Source: Alicyclobacillus tolerans (GTDB lineage Bacteria > Bacillota > Bacilli > Alicyclobacillales > Alicyclobacillaceae). Taken from it: 64,000 bases of DNA. How positions within the stretch are numbered: position 1 is the first letter of the stretch; every line of letters starts with the position of its first letter. The position numbers were made by a program, and so were the translations under genes. The notes under the pieces are model-generated. The model searched no databases. It saw only the letters and a program-made list of their open reading frames with translations, and was not told the DNA's origin. Shown here piece by piece: positions 26,058 through 34,973 of the stretch. Where the stretch lies: contig NZ_JAJFNK010000010.1 in NCBI RefSeq assembly GCF_021739485.1, forward strand, positions 1 through 64,000, given 5' to 3'.

Positions 26058-26966
26058 ATGGATTTTCAACTGGATTTCGACCAAAAAACACTCACGGATG
26101 CGGTCACCCGTTTGGTGCAAACGGAGGGACCCGTCGCCAAATGGCCGCACCTTACCCCTAGCGAGATCGAAGGCATGAGTCAACGGGCCTTAAAGCTCGG
26201 CTATTTGTCCAATGCGGAAGAACAAGGACTGACTGCCATCGACAGTTTGTTGTTGATTGAAGCGTTCTCCAAGGGAGTTTACCCAGGGCCGTTTGCAGAG
26301 AACTTGCTTTCTCCGATCGGCGGAACCCAGGTCAGTGCGCTGGCTTTGGCCGCAAAAGACGCTGTCCTTTGTCCATTTCCAAACCTGGTCGAGCGCTATT
26401 ACTGCGTCGACGGCGAAAATTTCTACACCTTTAAGGCTCCGTCGTTTGGCTCTGCGGGCAGCGCTGCTCTGGTGGACAGCATCGACCCGTTGATTCAATT
26501 GGCGGCGGTGCCTCGTCAGGACTTACACGAAATCGGGGTGGAAAGTGTCGCGGTTTCCGACTTGCGCGATGAATTTTCTCGCCTTGCGTTGGGACTGGCT
26601 GCTTCCCTCTTGGGGATCGCGGAGGGAGTCCTCGCGATTACGACGTCGTATGCCAAGGAACGGGTTCAGTTCGGCCGCCCGATTGGAAGTTTCCAAGCCG
26701 TGAAGCATCAATTGGCAAACGTGTACGTCGCCAATGAAAAGGCTTACGCCCTTTTGTACCGCGCCGGTTTCCTGATGCAGCAAGGTGAATTCCGCGAACC
26801 GCTGATTCAAAGTGCTTGCCGTTTATCCAAGTCAGCTGCGTCTTTGGCGACGAAGACGGCGATTCAGGTGCACGGGGGAATTGGCTTTACGTGGGAGGCG
26901 ACGCCTCACCTTTTCTTAAAGCGTGCCATTTTCGTTGGAAAACTCCTCGATTCGCTGACGATGTAG
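26058..26966 (+). CDS. Acyl-CoA dehydrogenase, short subunit
   Basis: A truncated-looking ACAD of 302 residues: the N-terminal and C-terminal helical regions are kept (MDFQLDFDQKTLTDAV; FSRLALGLAASLLGIAEGVLAITTSYAKERVQFGRPIGSFQAVKHQLAN; IQVHGGIGFTWE), but the middle beta domain is short. This is the form seen in heteromeric ACADs where the partner supplies the rest. ATG 26058 has AAAGGAGGGG upstream; the longer open frame is not needed. It lies between the long subunit and the CoA ligase with tight spacing, so one operon. Confidence 0.9.
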   Translation: MDFQLDFDQKTLTDAVTRLVQTEGPVAKWPHLTPSEIEGMSQRALKLGYLSNAEEQGLTAIDSLLLIEAFSKGVYPGPFAENLLSPIGGTQVSALALAAKDAVLCPFPNLVERYYCVDGENFYTFKAPSFGSAGSAALVDSIDPLIQLAAVPRQDLHEIGVESVAVSDLRDEFSRLALGLAASLLGIAEGVLAITTSYAKERVQFGRPIGSFQAVKHQLANVYVANEKAYALLYRAGFLMQQGEFREPLIQSACRLSKSAASLATKTAIQVHGGIGFTWEATPHLFLKRAIFVGKLLDSLTM

Positions 26967-26979
26967 GGGGATAGGGACG

Positions 26980-28599
26980 ATGGAGCATTTGGTCTTCAAC
27001 GACGATTATGTGAAACCGGGTTATTGGAACAATGAAAACCTCACCTCGTACCTTGAGCGAGCTGTACGGGAATGCCCAGACCAGACTGCCGTGATCGATT
27101 CGTACTCGCGTTTGACGTTTCGAGAACTCTACGAGCAGGTGACCCGTTTCGCCGGTTCCCTGCGGGCCCATGGAGTGGGGCTGGGGGACGTGGTCTCGTT
27201 TCAGATGCCCAACTGGTGCGAGAGCGTCGTGATTCACCAGGCCGCTGCGATGATCGGCGCCATCAGCAACCCCATCATTCCAATCTACCGGAAAAAAGAA
27301 GTGCGGTACATTCTCACGGAGTCCCAAACGAAAGTCTTGGTCATTCCAGCTGTGTTTCGGAACTTCAATTATTTGGAGCAGACCCGGGAAATTGCTGAAG
27401 AATGCCCTGTGCTCCAACGGATCGTCGTGATCGACAAATTCGAACAACGTCCAGAACTGGTTGGCGACCGAGAGGTTGCTTTTAGCGAGTTTATGAAGGC
27501 GGGGACTCCTCATCCGGTGGTGCAGCCCGTCGGCAAGGCGGACCCGGCTCTGCTGCTGTACACGTCAGGGACCACGGCTAATCCGAAAGGCGTCATTCAC
27601 ACGCACAATACCCTCATTCACGAAAATAAAACGATGATTCGCCGCTACGAACTAGGCCGCGACGACGTGGTCTTTATGCCCTCGCCCGTGACTCACATCA
27701 CCGGACTACTGTATGGACTCGAACTTCCCTTTATGATTCAGGGCAAAGTGGTGCTTCAGGACATCTGGGACCCAATCCAAGCCATCAAGTTTCTGACGGA
27801 GGAGCAGTGTACGTGGTCTGTTGGAGCCACCCTTTTTTTGCGCGACATTGTCCAGGGACTGAGCGAATCTGACCGTACGAAGATTCGACTCAAGGCGTTT
27901 TGTTGCGGGGGCGCGGATGTTCCGCCCTCTTTGATTACCCATGCAGCTTCGGAGCTAGGCTGTTATGTCACGCGGGTGTACGGATCGTCCGAATACCCAA
28001 CCTTGACGGCTTGCGGGTACGATGACCCACTGGAAAAGGCAGCCCATACGGACGGAAGAATGTTTGAAGGCTCTTTTGCTAAAATCCTGAATCCAAATGG
28101 AACGGAGGCCAAAACGGGAGAGGTTGGCGAACTTGCGGTCAAAGGGCCGGAGATGTTTCTGGGCTACCTCCAATCGGAGCTGAACCCGGATTCCTTCACA
28201 GACGACGGATTCTTTTTAACCGGTGACTTGGCGGTATTTGATTCGGACGGCTATTTGGAAATCAAGGGAAGGAAGAAAGACATCATTATCCGCGGCGGGG
28301 AGAACATCAGCGTCAAAGAAGTCGAGGACCTGTTGTTCCAGCACCCGTCGATCGCGTCAGTCGCCGTGGTGGCCGTACCCGACGACAAGATGGGGGAAAA
28401 GGCTTGTGCCTGTGTGGTGCCTCAGGCGGATGCGACGTTGTCCCTGTCCGATGTTCGCCGCTTTCTCGTGGACCAAGGGATCGCGATGCAAAAAATCCCG
28501 GAGTACTTGGAGATTTTGCAGGAGATGCCAATGACCCCGAGCGGCAAAATTAAAAAGTTTGTCCTGCGGGATGCAATGCAAGCGAAATTCAAGCAGTAG
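26980..28599 (+). CDS. AMP-forming acyl-CoA synthetase
   Basis: Activates a carboxylic acid to its CoA thioester through an acyl-adenylate. All motifs of the ANL superfamily are seen: LLLYTSGTTANPKGVIHTHN (phosphate loop), VYGSSEYPTLT, TGDLAVFDSDGYLEIKGRKKDIIIRGGENIS (hinge), and the catalytic Lys in PMTPSGKIKKF. 539 residues, full length. It starts 14 bp after the short ACAD subunit and would supply substrate to the two dehydrogenases and the enoyl-CoA hydratase downstream. Confidence 0.93.
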   Translation: MEHLVFNDDYVKPGYWNNENLTSYLERAVRECPDQTAVIDSYSRLTFRELYEQVTRFAGSLRAHGVGLGDVVSFQMPNWCESVVIHQAAAMIGAISNPIIPIYRKKEVRYILTESQTKVLVIPAVFRNFNYLEQTREIAEECPVLQRIVVIDKFEQRPELVGDREVAFSEFMKAGTPHPVVQPVGKADPALLLYTSGTTANPKGVIHTHNTLIHENKTMIRRYELGRDDVVFMPSPVTHITGLLYGLELPFMIQGKVVLQDIWDPIQAIKFLTEEQCTWSVGATLFLRDIVQGLSESDRTKIRLKAFCCGGADVPPSLITHAASELGCYVTRVYGSSEYPTLTACGYDDPLEKAAHTDGRMFEGSFAKILNPNGTEAKTGEVGELAVKGPEMFLGYLQSELNPDSFTDDGFFLTGDLAVFDSDGYLEIKGRKKDIIIRGGENISVKEVEDLLFQHPSIASVAVVAVPDDKMGEKACACVVPQADATLSLSDVRRFLVDQGIAMQKIPEYLEILQEMPMTPSGKIKKFVLRDAMQAKFKQ

Positions 28600-28600
28600 T

Positions 28601-28722
28601 AGCAGACTGAACAACAGCCCATTGAAGTAATAGCAGATTGCATTCCAGCCACAGCAGACTGAACAACAGCCGTGTGAAGTGATAGGAGATTCAAGTGATA
28701 GGAGATTGAAGTCATAGGAGGG
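28601..28722. repeat. Tandem repeats between ligase and hydratase genes
   Basis: A 19-bp phrase, agcagactgaacaacagcc, occurs at 28601-28619 and again at 28653-28671, a 52-bp period. It is followed by 16-bp repeats 'aagtgataggagattc/g' at 28677-28692 and 28693-28708, running into the ribosome binding site copy 'aagtcataggagggg'. The ribosome binding site of the hydratase thus seems to be a member of the repeat. Confidence 0.8.
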
Positions 28723-28728
28723 GTCGAT

Positions 28729-29493
28729 TTGGAATTCGTCCGTTTACAAGTTGAAAATCACATTGCACTCGTCACGGTAGACCGTCCTCCCGTCAACGCG
28801 ATTCATGCGCAGCTCTACGATGAAATTGCCGAGACCTTTCGCAGCCTAAACGATCGCAACGACGTACGCGTGGCCATCTTTACGGGGGCTGGCTCAAAGG
28901 CTTTTATCGCAGGGAACGACTTGAATGAATTTTTGACCATGGACCCGAACAATGCAGGTGAGCGAATGAAACGGGCTCGGGAAAGTTTTTGGTCCGTGTA
29001 CGATTGCCGCGTCCCTGTGATTGGGGCCATTAACGGGCCGGCTTTAGGTACAGGATTGGCGTATGCCGCTGTTTGCGATTTACTCGTGGCGTCGGAAAAC
29101 GCGACGTTCGGACTGCCCGAAATCAACGTCGGCGTGATGGGCGGTGCCAAGCACCTGTCGCGTCTGGTTCCGCAAATGGTCGTGAGGTACATGCACTACA
29201 CGGGCATTCCACTAAAGGCCAGTGAAATGAAACAGTACGGGGCCGTCATCGAAGTGGTCCCGAAGGACCAGTTGATGGACAAAGCGTATGAGCTTGCCAA
29301 CCAACTGGCTCATAAGAGTCCCATTGCACTCCGGTTTGCCAAACAGAGCTTGAATACGGTTGAGTACATGAACCTCAAAGCAGGTTATGAGTTTGAGCAG
29401 GGACTGACCGGCGAGTTGTCGCGCTTTGAGGATTCCAAAGAAGCCGTGCGCGCCTTTTTCGAAAAACGGGATCCCGTTTTTCGCGGAGAATAG
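28729..29493 (+). CDS. Enoyl-CoA hydratase/isomerase family protein
   Basis: Crotonase-fold enzyme, 254 residues, probably adding water to the product of the acyl-CoA dehydrogenases. The oxyanion-hole segments are AFIAGNDLNEF and NGPALGTGLAYAAVCDLLVAS; the Glu of FGLPEINVGVMGG is the usual catalytic acid position. The start is TTG 28729, directly after AGGAGGGG. It is the last gene of the operon and is followed by a strong terminator. No thiolase or 3-hydroxyacyl-CoA dehydrogenase is in this operon. Confidence 0.92.
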   Translation: MEFVRLQVENHIALVTVDRPPVNAIHAQLYDEIAETFRSLNDRNDVRVAIFTGAGSKAFIAGNDLNEFLTMDPNNAGERMKRARESFWSVYDCRVPVIGAINGPALGTGLAYAAVCDLLVASENATFGLPEINVGVMGGAKHLSRLVPQMVVRYMHYTGIPLKASEMKQYGAVIEVVPKDQLMDKAYELANQLAHKSPIALRFAKQSLNTVEYMNLKAGYEFEQGLTGELSRFEDSKEAVRAFFEKRDPVFRGE

Positions 29494-29554
29494 GTGTTAT
29501 TGCGACTGTCAGTCCACCGTCAAAGTCGTTCAGGTCAACGTTTAGGTCATTGCC

Positions 29555-29594
29555 AAACGGGCGCTTCCCATGTGTCGGGAGACGCCCGTTTTTT
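29555..29594 (+). terminator. Terminator of the acyl-CoA operon
   Basis: Stem aaacgggcgcttccc pairs with gggagacgcccgttt, with loop atgtgtc, followed by a run of six T. The remainder of the gap to the Fic gene (29595-29840) shows an imperfect palindrome near 29747-29770 (tcgatatttcc/ggaaatgtcga) but no gene. Confidence 0.85.
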
Positions 29595-29840
29595 GCAAAA
29601 ACGTGCGATGCAGCGTCCGCGCATTGCTGCGGGGGGTGAACGGTACGGGCGGATGAAAGCAGAGGCCGAACTGAGAGCGAAGAGATCTGATCTCACGTCT
29701 CGACAAGGAGTGTCGGGGACGCGTGGAGTTTGCTGAAACGCTGTCGATATTTCCTTGGAAATGTCGAAATTGTGCCGACACATGCCAGGAGCGATTTTTT
29801 GGGGTTCATTAAACCTCAGGGTTTCGAGTGAACACAGTCT

Positions 29841-30893
29841 TTACCGCCGAATCCATCTCGCGTTCCTGCCCTTTTCAATACACTCGATCATTCCCTCTTT
29901 GCTCATGTCATGTAATGTTTTTGTGATTAGGGCTCGGCTAATGCCAGGGCACCTTTCTTCAACGTCTGAAATCGTGAAGTCAGCCAAAAATGAATCAATG
30001 ACGTCACGTACACGTTGCTGTTTCCACCCGCGTTTTTGTGTGTGCTCCACGTCGCCCACGCGTTCTTCGAATCGATGATATGCCTTCAAAATGACCGTCA
30101 GGAAATACTCGGTCCAAGGTATCAAGTCTTGTTTTCCTTTGTGCCACCCTTGAGAGGATGTATACAGCGTGTCGTAATACTGTTCTTTGGTTTCTTCGAC
30201 AATCTTTTCGAGACTGATATACCTTCCAACGGTGTACCCACTTTGATAAAGCAGAAGTAAAGTCAACAGCCTTGCCATACGTCCATTGCCATCAGGGAAC
30301 GGATGAATACAGAGAAAGTCTAAAATAAAGGCAGCTATGAGAATGATATCGGGGAGTCTCGCTGAGTCGCGTTCTACATTAAACTTTGTGCAGAGACTTT
30401 CCATGGCATTCGGTGTTTGCCAAGCTGGTGTAGGTTCAAAGCGAATCCGCTTTTCCCCGGATGGCAGGGTCTCCTGAATCACGTTGTCTACCGCTTTATA
30501 CTTTCCACCCTGACCAGAGCCCACATATGCCATAAGGTCACGATGGAGCTGCAACATCGTGTTCGATCGAATCGAGATGTATGAATGCCGTTCGTGGATT
30601 GTACGCAACACATCTCGATATCCTGCAATTTCGGCTTCAGAACGGTCTTTTGGCTGCGTTTTATCGCTCATGATGGAATCAAAACGTCGAGCCGATACCG
30701 TAATTCCTTCGATGCGATTGGATGATTCCGTACTCTGAATAATGGCGTGGTATCGCAGAGTATCTAATACCTGGGGTAGCTGTCGTTCATACAGTGCTTG
30801 TTTACCACGGTATTCCGCAATTTTATTTGTTAAATTAAGGATGTTGATGGTGAGCGGGGGATTGTCCAATACGTTCCGTTCAAAAGAATTCAT
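29841..30893 (-). CDS. Fic-domain protein (AMPylator), class II
   Basis: A 350-residue Fic protein that probably transfers AMP to a target protein. The active motif HPFPDGNGRMAR (197-208) is complete. An N-terminal inhibitory helix with the (S/T)xxxE(G/N) signature is present: S58-NRI-E62-G63, so the enzyme is autoinhibited (class II). A C-terminal winged helix (DFTISDVEERCPGISRALITKTLHDMSKEGMIE) suggests DNA binding or autoregulation. No antitoxin partner is needed for this class. It sits alone between the acyl-CoA operon and the MOSC gene. AT-rich promoter sequence lies at 30900-30950. Confidence 0.93.
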   Translation of the reverse strand: MNSFERNVLDNPPLTINILNLTNKIAEYRGKQALYERQLPQVLDTLRYHAIIQSTESSNRIEGITVSARRFDSIMSDKTQPKDRSEAEIAGYRDVLRTIHERHSYISIRSNTMLQLHRDLMAYVGSGQGGKYKAVDNVIQETLPSGEKRIRFEPTPAWQTPNAMESLCTKFNVERDSARLPDIILIAAFILDFLCIHPFPDGNGRMARLLTLLLLYQSGYTVGRYISLEKIVEETKEQYYDTLYTSSQGWHKGKQDLIPWTEYFLTVILKAYHRFEERVGDVEHTQKRGWKQQRVRDVIDSFLADFTISDVEERCPGISRALITKTLHDMSKEGMIECIEKGRNARWIRR

Positions 30894-30965
30894 GGTAAAA
30901 TCACATCCAAAATAACAATATAATTACACTGTTTAATTATATCATTATTATGGTCCTGATCCGCG

Positions 30966-31000
30966 AAAAAAAACCCAGGTCTATTTACCTGGTCCTTTTT
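30966..31000. terminator. Terminator between Fic and MOSC genes
   Basis: Stem ccaggt (30975-30980) and acctgg (30987-30992), with an A-run on the left and TCCTTTTT on the right. It is read from the MOSC side on the minus strand, and the A-run there becomes the U-tract. Confidence 0.65.
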
Positions 31001-31100
31001 GTCACAGTTATGTTTGGGACCCCGCACGCCGTTGGCCGAGAAAGCGTCGCCTGCTCTGAGATGGCCGCCTCGACCTCTGGCCATCTGTTGGGCTGAGCGG

Positions 31101-32012
31101 CTACAGGAGCCTTACAGTATCGCCCGTTCGCAGGATGCCGGACGATTCGACGATGGCGTATACGCCGGCGCAGGGGTATTTGCCGCCTGCTACAGTCATT
31201 CGGTTGTGCTTTGCGAGTGTCCGGAGGATGTCGGAGTCCCGTGGTAGGTCCTGTTGCGGCAGCGTCGTCATGACACATCGAGGGTCTGCCAGGACGACTT
31301 GCAAGCGGACCCCGCCACTTGTCTCGAAAGTCCGGCCAACCCACTGGTTCTCGACGAACCCGGACGACGTCGTGTCGACGATCGCGTTCATGCGAAAGCG
31401 CCGCTCATCAAACCGACTTTTCGGCTGCAACTGGTTTAAGTGGCGGAGTGTCGATGTCGTTAGGAGTGAGATTGGAGCACAGTCCACAAAAGCACCCTGG
31501 ACAGGCTGCGGCGACAGCCCCGATTCGACGAGAAGGCTCGAACCCGCACTCTGTTCTGGACTCGCTGCTGCCAAATGCACGTCCCGACCGAAAAAGCGCG
31601 ACAACACCGCATCCGCCTTCGGATCGTCGCTTCTCACGAAAGTACCGTTGGGCAGCGCAATCTCTACGGGTGGAGTTTCCGTGCGGATGTCAGTCTGCCA
31701 CGACGGTTCACCGATGAAACGAACCCGGCACTCTAACATCTGAGGGAACTGCTTCACGTTCTTGGCACTGACCGCTTTGCCTGTGGCCGTATCGATGAGG
31801 GCATAGGCGCGATCTCCCAGGATGCCTCGCCGGGTTACTTCGACGAAGTCGAGTTTTTCTCCGAGCATCGACTTCACCGGAAACCTCCAAAGCGCGAGGA
31901 CGGTGCCCACGGTCGTGCGGGGTGCGCCGGTGTCAGGGGTGTCAGGGGTGTCAGGGGTGTCAGGGGTGTCAGGGGTGTCAGGCGTACCCGTCGTGCGATC
32001 TTTGCTTGCCAT
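31101..32012 (-). CDS. MOSC-domain sulfurase-like protein
   Basis: MOSC proteins bind or handle molybdenum-cofactor sulfur, or act as Moco oxidoreductases (mARC/YcbX/YiiM type). The N-terminal MOSC_N part is TVLALWRFPVKSMLGEKLDFVEVTRRGILGDRAYALID; the C-terminal MOSC domain has DPRCVMTTLPQQDLPRDSDILRTLAKHN with the conserved Cys. 303 residues. Residues 9-28 are PDT repeated, coded by six 9-bp units (ggtgtcagg on the plus strand, 31929-31982), an odd extension ahead of the domain. AGGAGGAG precedes ATG. A molybdenum hydroxylase is coded 6 kb away, to which it may be linked. Confidence 0.9.
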   Translation of the reverse strand: MASKDRTTGTPDTPDTPDTPDTPDTPDTGAPRTTVGTVLALWRFPVKSMLGEKLDFVEVTRRGILGDRAYALIDTATGKAVSAKNVKQFPQMLECRVRFIGEPSWQTDIRTETPPVEIALPNGTFVRSDDPKADAVLSRFFGRDVHLAAASPEQSAGSSLLVESGLSPQPVQGAFVDCAPISLLTTSTLRHLNQLQPKSRFDERRFRMNAIVDTTSSGFVENQWVGRTFETSGGVRLQVVLADPRCVMTTLPQQDLPRDSDILRTLAKHNRMTVAGGKYPCAGVYAIVESSGILRTGDTVRLL

Positions 32013-32202
32013 CTTCGTCTCCTCCTCAACTGCTTTCTCAACGAAAGCCGCTTCCTCAACGAAAACAAAGGGGCACTTCCTCTCAGAAGCGCCCCCACGC
32101 TGCTCATTTCATCAGCTTTGCAGCGTCACCCGTCACGTTTCCGCCATTTCCCCGAATGACTCAACCGCCGGGTGCCCACTCGTGTCAAATCCCATTCCCA
32201 AC

Positions 32203-33132
32203 CTACTTTGCAAAGGCTCGGGTCAATGCGCTGGCAGCCCGTTCGATGGCTCTTCTCCCTTGGTCCAGCGCGCCGGGCATCCAGAAGAACCCGTGGATCA
32301 TCCCGTTGTACCGCGTCGCCTCGACTTCGATGCCGGCTGCTTCGAGGCGCTGTGCGTAGGCTTCGCCTTCGTCGCGCAGAGGGTCGTACTCGGCAGTCAG
32401 CACCAAGGCGGGCGGCAATCCGCTCAGGTCGTCTGCGAGCAAGGGGGAGGCATACGGGTTGACCGCGTCTTGCTCTTCGCGCAAGTAGTGGTTCCAGAAC
32501 CAGACCATGCTGTCTTTAGTCAGGAAGTACCCGTCTCCGTTATCGCGGTACGACACCGTTTCGTAATCGCGGTTGGTCACGGGATAGATAAGCATTTGAT
32601 AGACCAGGGAAGGGCCGCCGCGGTCTCTGGCCATCAACGCGACGACTGCGGTGAGGTTTCCGCCGGCGCTGTCGCCGCCAATGGCGACGCGTTCGGGATC
32701 GACCTGGATGGACGCCGCGTTTTCCGCGACCCATTTCGTGGCCGCGTAGCAGTCCTCAGCGGCAGCCGGGAACTTGTTTTCCGGGGCCATCCGGTAGTCT
32801 ACGGAGACCACCACGCAGTTGGCTCGGTTAGTGAGCATGCGGCAAGGCACGTCGACTGCATCCAAATCTCCAATCACCCAGCCGCCCCCGTGGTAGTACA
32901 CCAAGGCGGGAAACGGGCCTTCGCCTTTCGGAGTGTAGATACGCACCGGGATGTCCCCTAAGGGCCCAGGAACGGCAGTGTTCTCGACCTTTCCGACTTC
33001 TTCCGGTTCACCGGCTAAAGGGCTCATGTCCAGCGATTGCCTCGCCTCTTCCGGTGTAAGCGTATTCATTGGTGGGGCGCCTAAAGCTTCTAATTGGTCC
33101 AAGATAAACTTTGCTTGTGGGTCGAGAGCCAT
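32203..33132 (-). CDS. EST2-like alpha/beta hydrolase (carboxylesterase)
   Basis: Hormone-sensitive-lipase-family esterase. The oxyanion motif HGGGW is at 81-85, nucleophile S155 in GGDSAGGN, D250 in AEYDPLRDE and H280 in MIHGF. Overall it closely follows EST2 of Alicyclobacillus acidocaldarius (PALVYYHGGGWV, SVDYRMAPE, FPAAAEDCYAA). 309 residues; AGGAGG ten bases before ATG. It lies 56 bp after the Baeyer-Villiger monooxygenase on the same strand. The likely job is to hydrolyse the ester or lactone made by that enzyme. Confidence 0.95.
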   Translation of the reverse strand: MALDPQAKFILDQLEALGAPPMNTLTPEEARQSLDMSPLAGEPEEVGKVENTAVPGPLGDIPVRIYTPKGEGPFPALVYYHGGGWVIGDLDAVDVPCRMLTNRANCVVVSVDYRMAPENKFPAAAEDCYAATKWVAENAASIQVDPERVAIGGDSAGGNLTAVVALMARDRGGPSLVYQMLIYPVTNRDYETVSYRDNGDGYFLTKDSMVWFWNHYLREEQDAVNPYASPLLADDLSGLPPALVLTAEYDPLRDEGEAYAQRLEAAGIEVEATRYNGMIHGFFWMPGALDQGRRAIERAASALTRAFAK

Positions 33133-33188
33133 TGCAGATATACCTCCTAGAATTTGGTTTAGTGTGAGGTTGTCAATCTATGATGAAG

Positions 33189-34811
33189 CTAGTTACACAT
33201 TGACAGCGAAAACCCTTCATAGCCTTTGGCGGCCACTTCGTCACAAATGTGGCGGTAGGGTCCAACCCCTCCCAGGTAGATGGGGAACCGGCGCGCCTTA
33301 CCGGCGATGTTGGCCCCGGTGTACCAGGAATCCGTCTTCACGTAGAGCGTGGCGTCGGCGACCTCCCGGCAATGCCGGCTCCAAGCCTCTTCCGCCTCGA
33401 CTTTGGGTTCAATCGTTTCGATGCCGTGATCGCGAAGGTACTCGATACAATCGGAAATCCACTCCACGTGCTGCTCGATGGATACGGGCATGTTGCTGAG
33501 CACAGAGGGACTTTCCGGACCGGTAATCATGAACAAATTCGGGAACCCGGCCGTGGCGATTCCAAGGTACGTCCGCGTCTCGGCGCCGTCGGCCCACTTC
33601 TCTTTGAGGGGTACGCCGTCTTTGCTGCGGATGTCGATGTTGAACAGCGTCCCGGTCATGCCGTCGTAGCCGGTGGCGAACACGAGGACGTCGAGTTCGT
33701 ACTCACCTTCCGTGGTCCGCAGGCCCGTCGGGGTAATCTCCACGATGGGGGTCTTCCGGACATCGACCAACGAGACGTTGTCGCGGTTGTACGTTTCGTA
33801 GTAGTTGGTGTCCAGGATGGGACGCTTGGTGCCGTAGTAATAGGTCGGTGAGAGTTTCTCGACCGTCTCAGGGTCCTTGACAATCTCGCGGATCTTGGCC
33901 CGGACAAAGTCGGCAGCGGTTTTGTTGGCCTCTTCGTCGAGGGTCAAGTCGGTATAACTGAACGCAAACCCGAATCCACCCTTCTCCCAGGCCGCTTCAT
34001 AGACCCGATCGCGTTGTTCCGGGGTATCTTCGAGTGCGGATTTCTCCTGGCTGTCCACGAGCAGGCCCCCGAACGATTCGCGCAGCTGCTGCTTAATCTC
34101 GGGGTAGTTGGCCTTGGTTTTTTCGACAAACTCCGGATCGTACGGGTGGTTCCTCGCAGGGACCGTGTACTGCGGCGTTCTCTGGAAGACGGTGAGGTGT
34201 CCTGCCTGTTGGGCAATCACTGGGATGGACTGGACTCCGCTCGATCCCGTTCCGACGACGCCGACTCGCTTCCCGGTAAAGTCGACCTTTTCGTGCGGCC
34301 AGCGGCCGGTGTGGTACCACTGTCCCTGAAAGGTTTCCAGTCCCTTGACCTTCGGGATGTTGGCGGTCGAGATGCATCCGACGCCGGTAATGAAGTACTT
34401 TGCCGACACGCGGGCGCCATCCTCGGTTTCGATTTGCCAGCGGGAGCTCTCCTCGTCGTAGTGGGCGCTTTTCACGCGGGTGTTGAACTGGATGTCTGGC
34501 CTCAGGTTGAATTTGTCTGCCACAAAGTTGAGGTAACGCAGGATCTCCGGCTGTTCGGGGTAGCGGGAAGACCAAGTCCATTCTTGAAGGAGTTCGTCAG
34601 AGAACGTGTAGCAGTAGTGGACGCTGTCCGAGTCGCAGCGAGCTCCGGGATAACGGTTCCAATACCACACGCCGCCAACGTCTCCTCCGGCTTCGTAGAC
34701 CCGGGTTGAAAAACCGGCTTCACGCAGGCGGTACAGCATATACAACCCGGAAAACCCAGCGCCGACGACAACGGCATCTAAATTGGTGGTTTTTTGTCCG
34801 GAAAGGGACAT
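33189..34811 (-). CDS. Baeyer-Villiger monooxygenase
   Basis: FAD- and NADPH-dependent enzyme that inserts oxygen next to a ketone, giving an ester or lactone. The FAD motif GAGFSG (17-22), NADPH motif GTGSSG (187-192) and the type I BVMO fingerprint FQGQWYHTGRWP (161-172) are all exact. RYPGARCDSDS and PQYTVPARN are further marks of the CHMO/PAMO group. 540 residues, full length. Upstream on the minus strand is a GGGAGGAG ribosome binding site. The esterase follows as the second gene; a divergent regulator gene starts 163 bp away. Confidence 0.95.
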   Translation of the reverse strand: MSLSGQKTTNLDAVVVGAGFSGLYMLYRLREAGFSTRVYEAGGDVGGVWYWNRYPGARCDSDSVHYCYTFSDELLQEWTWSSRYPEQPEILRYLNFVADKFNLRPDIQFNTRVKSAHYDEESSRWQIETEDGARVSAKYFITGVGCISTANIPKVKGLETFQGQWYHTGRWPHEKVDFTGKRVGVVGTGSSGVQSIPVIAQQAGHLTVFQRTPQYTVPARNHPYDPEFVEKTKANYPEIKQQLRESFGGLLVDSQEKSALEDTPEQRDRVYEAAWEKGGFGFAFSYTDLTLDEEANKTAADFVRAKIREIVKDPETVEKLSPTYYYGTKRPILDTNYYETYNRDNVSLVDVRKTPIVEITPTGLRTTEGEYELDVLVFATGYDGMTGTLFNIDIRSKDGVPLKEKWADGAETRTYLGIATAGFPNLFMITGPESPSVLSNMPVSIEQHVEWISDCIEYLRDHGIETIEPKVEAEEAWSRHCREVADATLYVKTDSWYTGANIAGKARRFPIYLGGVGPYRHICDEVAAKGYEGFSLSMCN

Positions 34812-34973
34812 TCTTGAATACTCCTCCCTGAATTAAAGGTGTTTATATTGTACAAATATTCAGAATTAAAGAGAATAGAACCTTGGCCACATTGACCAAC
34901 GACAAGCGCCGCGTTGCGCGATTGCTTATACTGGATTTGACGTGCCTATGACGATGTTCAAAGGAGAATCGAG
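34812..34973. promoter_or_regulatory. Divergent promoter region, BVMO and regulator
   Basis: A 162-bp region with an AT-rich part (34840-34880) nearest to the BVMO gene and the ribosome binding site AAGGAGA for the regulator at 34961-34967. On the minus strand TACAAT at about 34853-34858 is a candidate -10 for BVMO. No palindrome stands out. Confidence 0.4.

Noticed and set aside
29841-30893. Fic/antitoxin pair (class I)
   Set aside because: The inhibitory helix is inside the Fic protein itself, and no small antitoxin gene adjoins.
31822-32961. Open frame of 379 residues on the plus strand
   Set aside because: It covers the MOSC and esterase genes in antisense and has no start signal; long antisense frames are common in this GC range.
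34014-34709. Open frame of 231 residues on the plus strand
   Set aside because: It is the shadow of the Baeyer-Villiger monooxygenase gene on the other strand.
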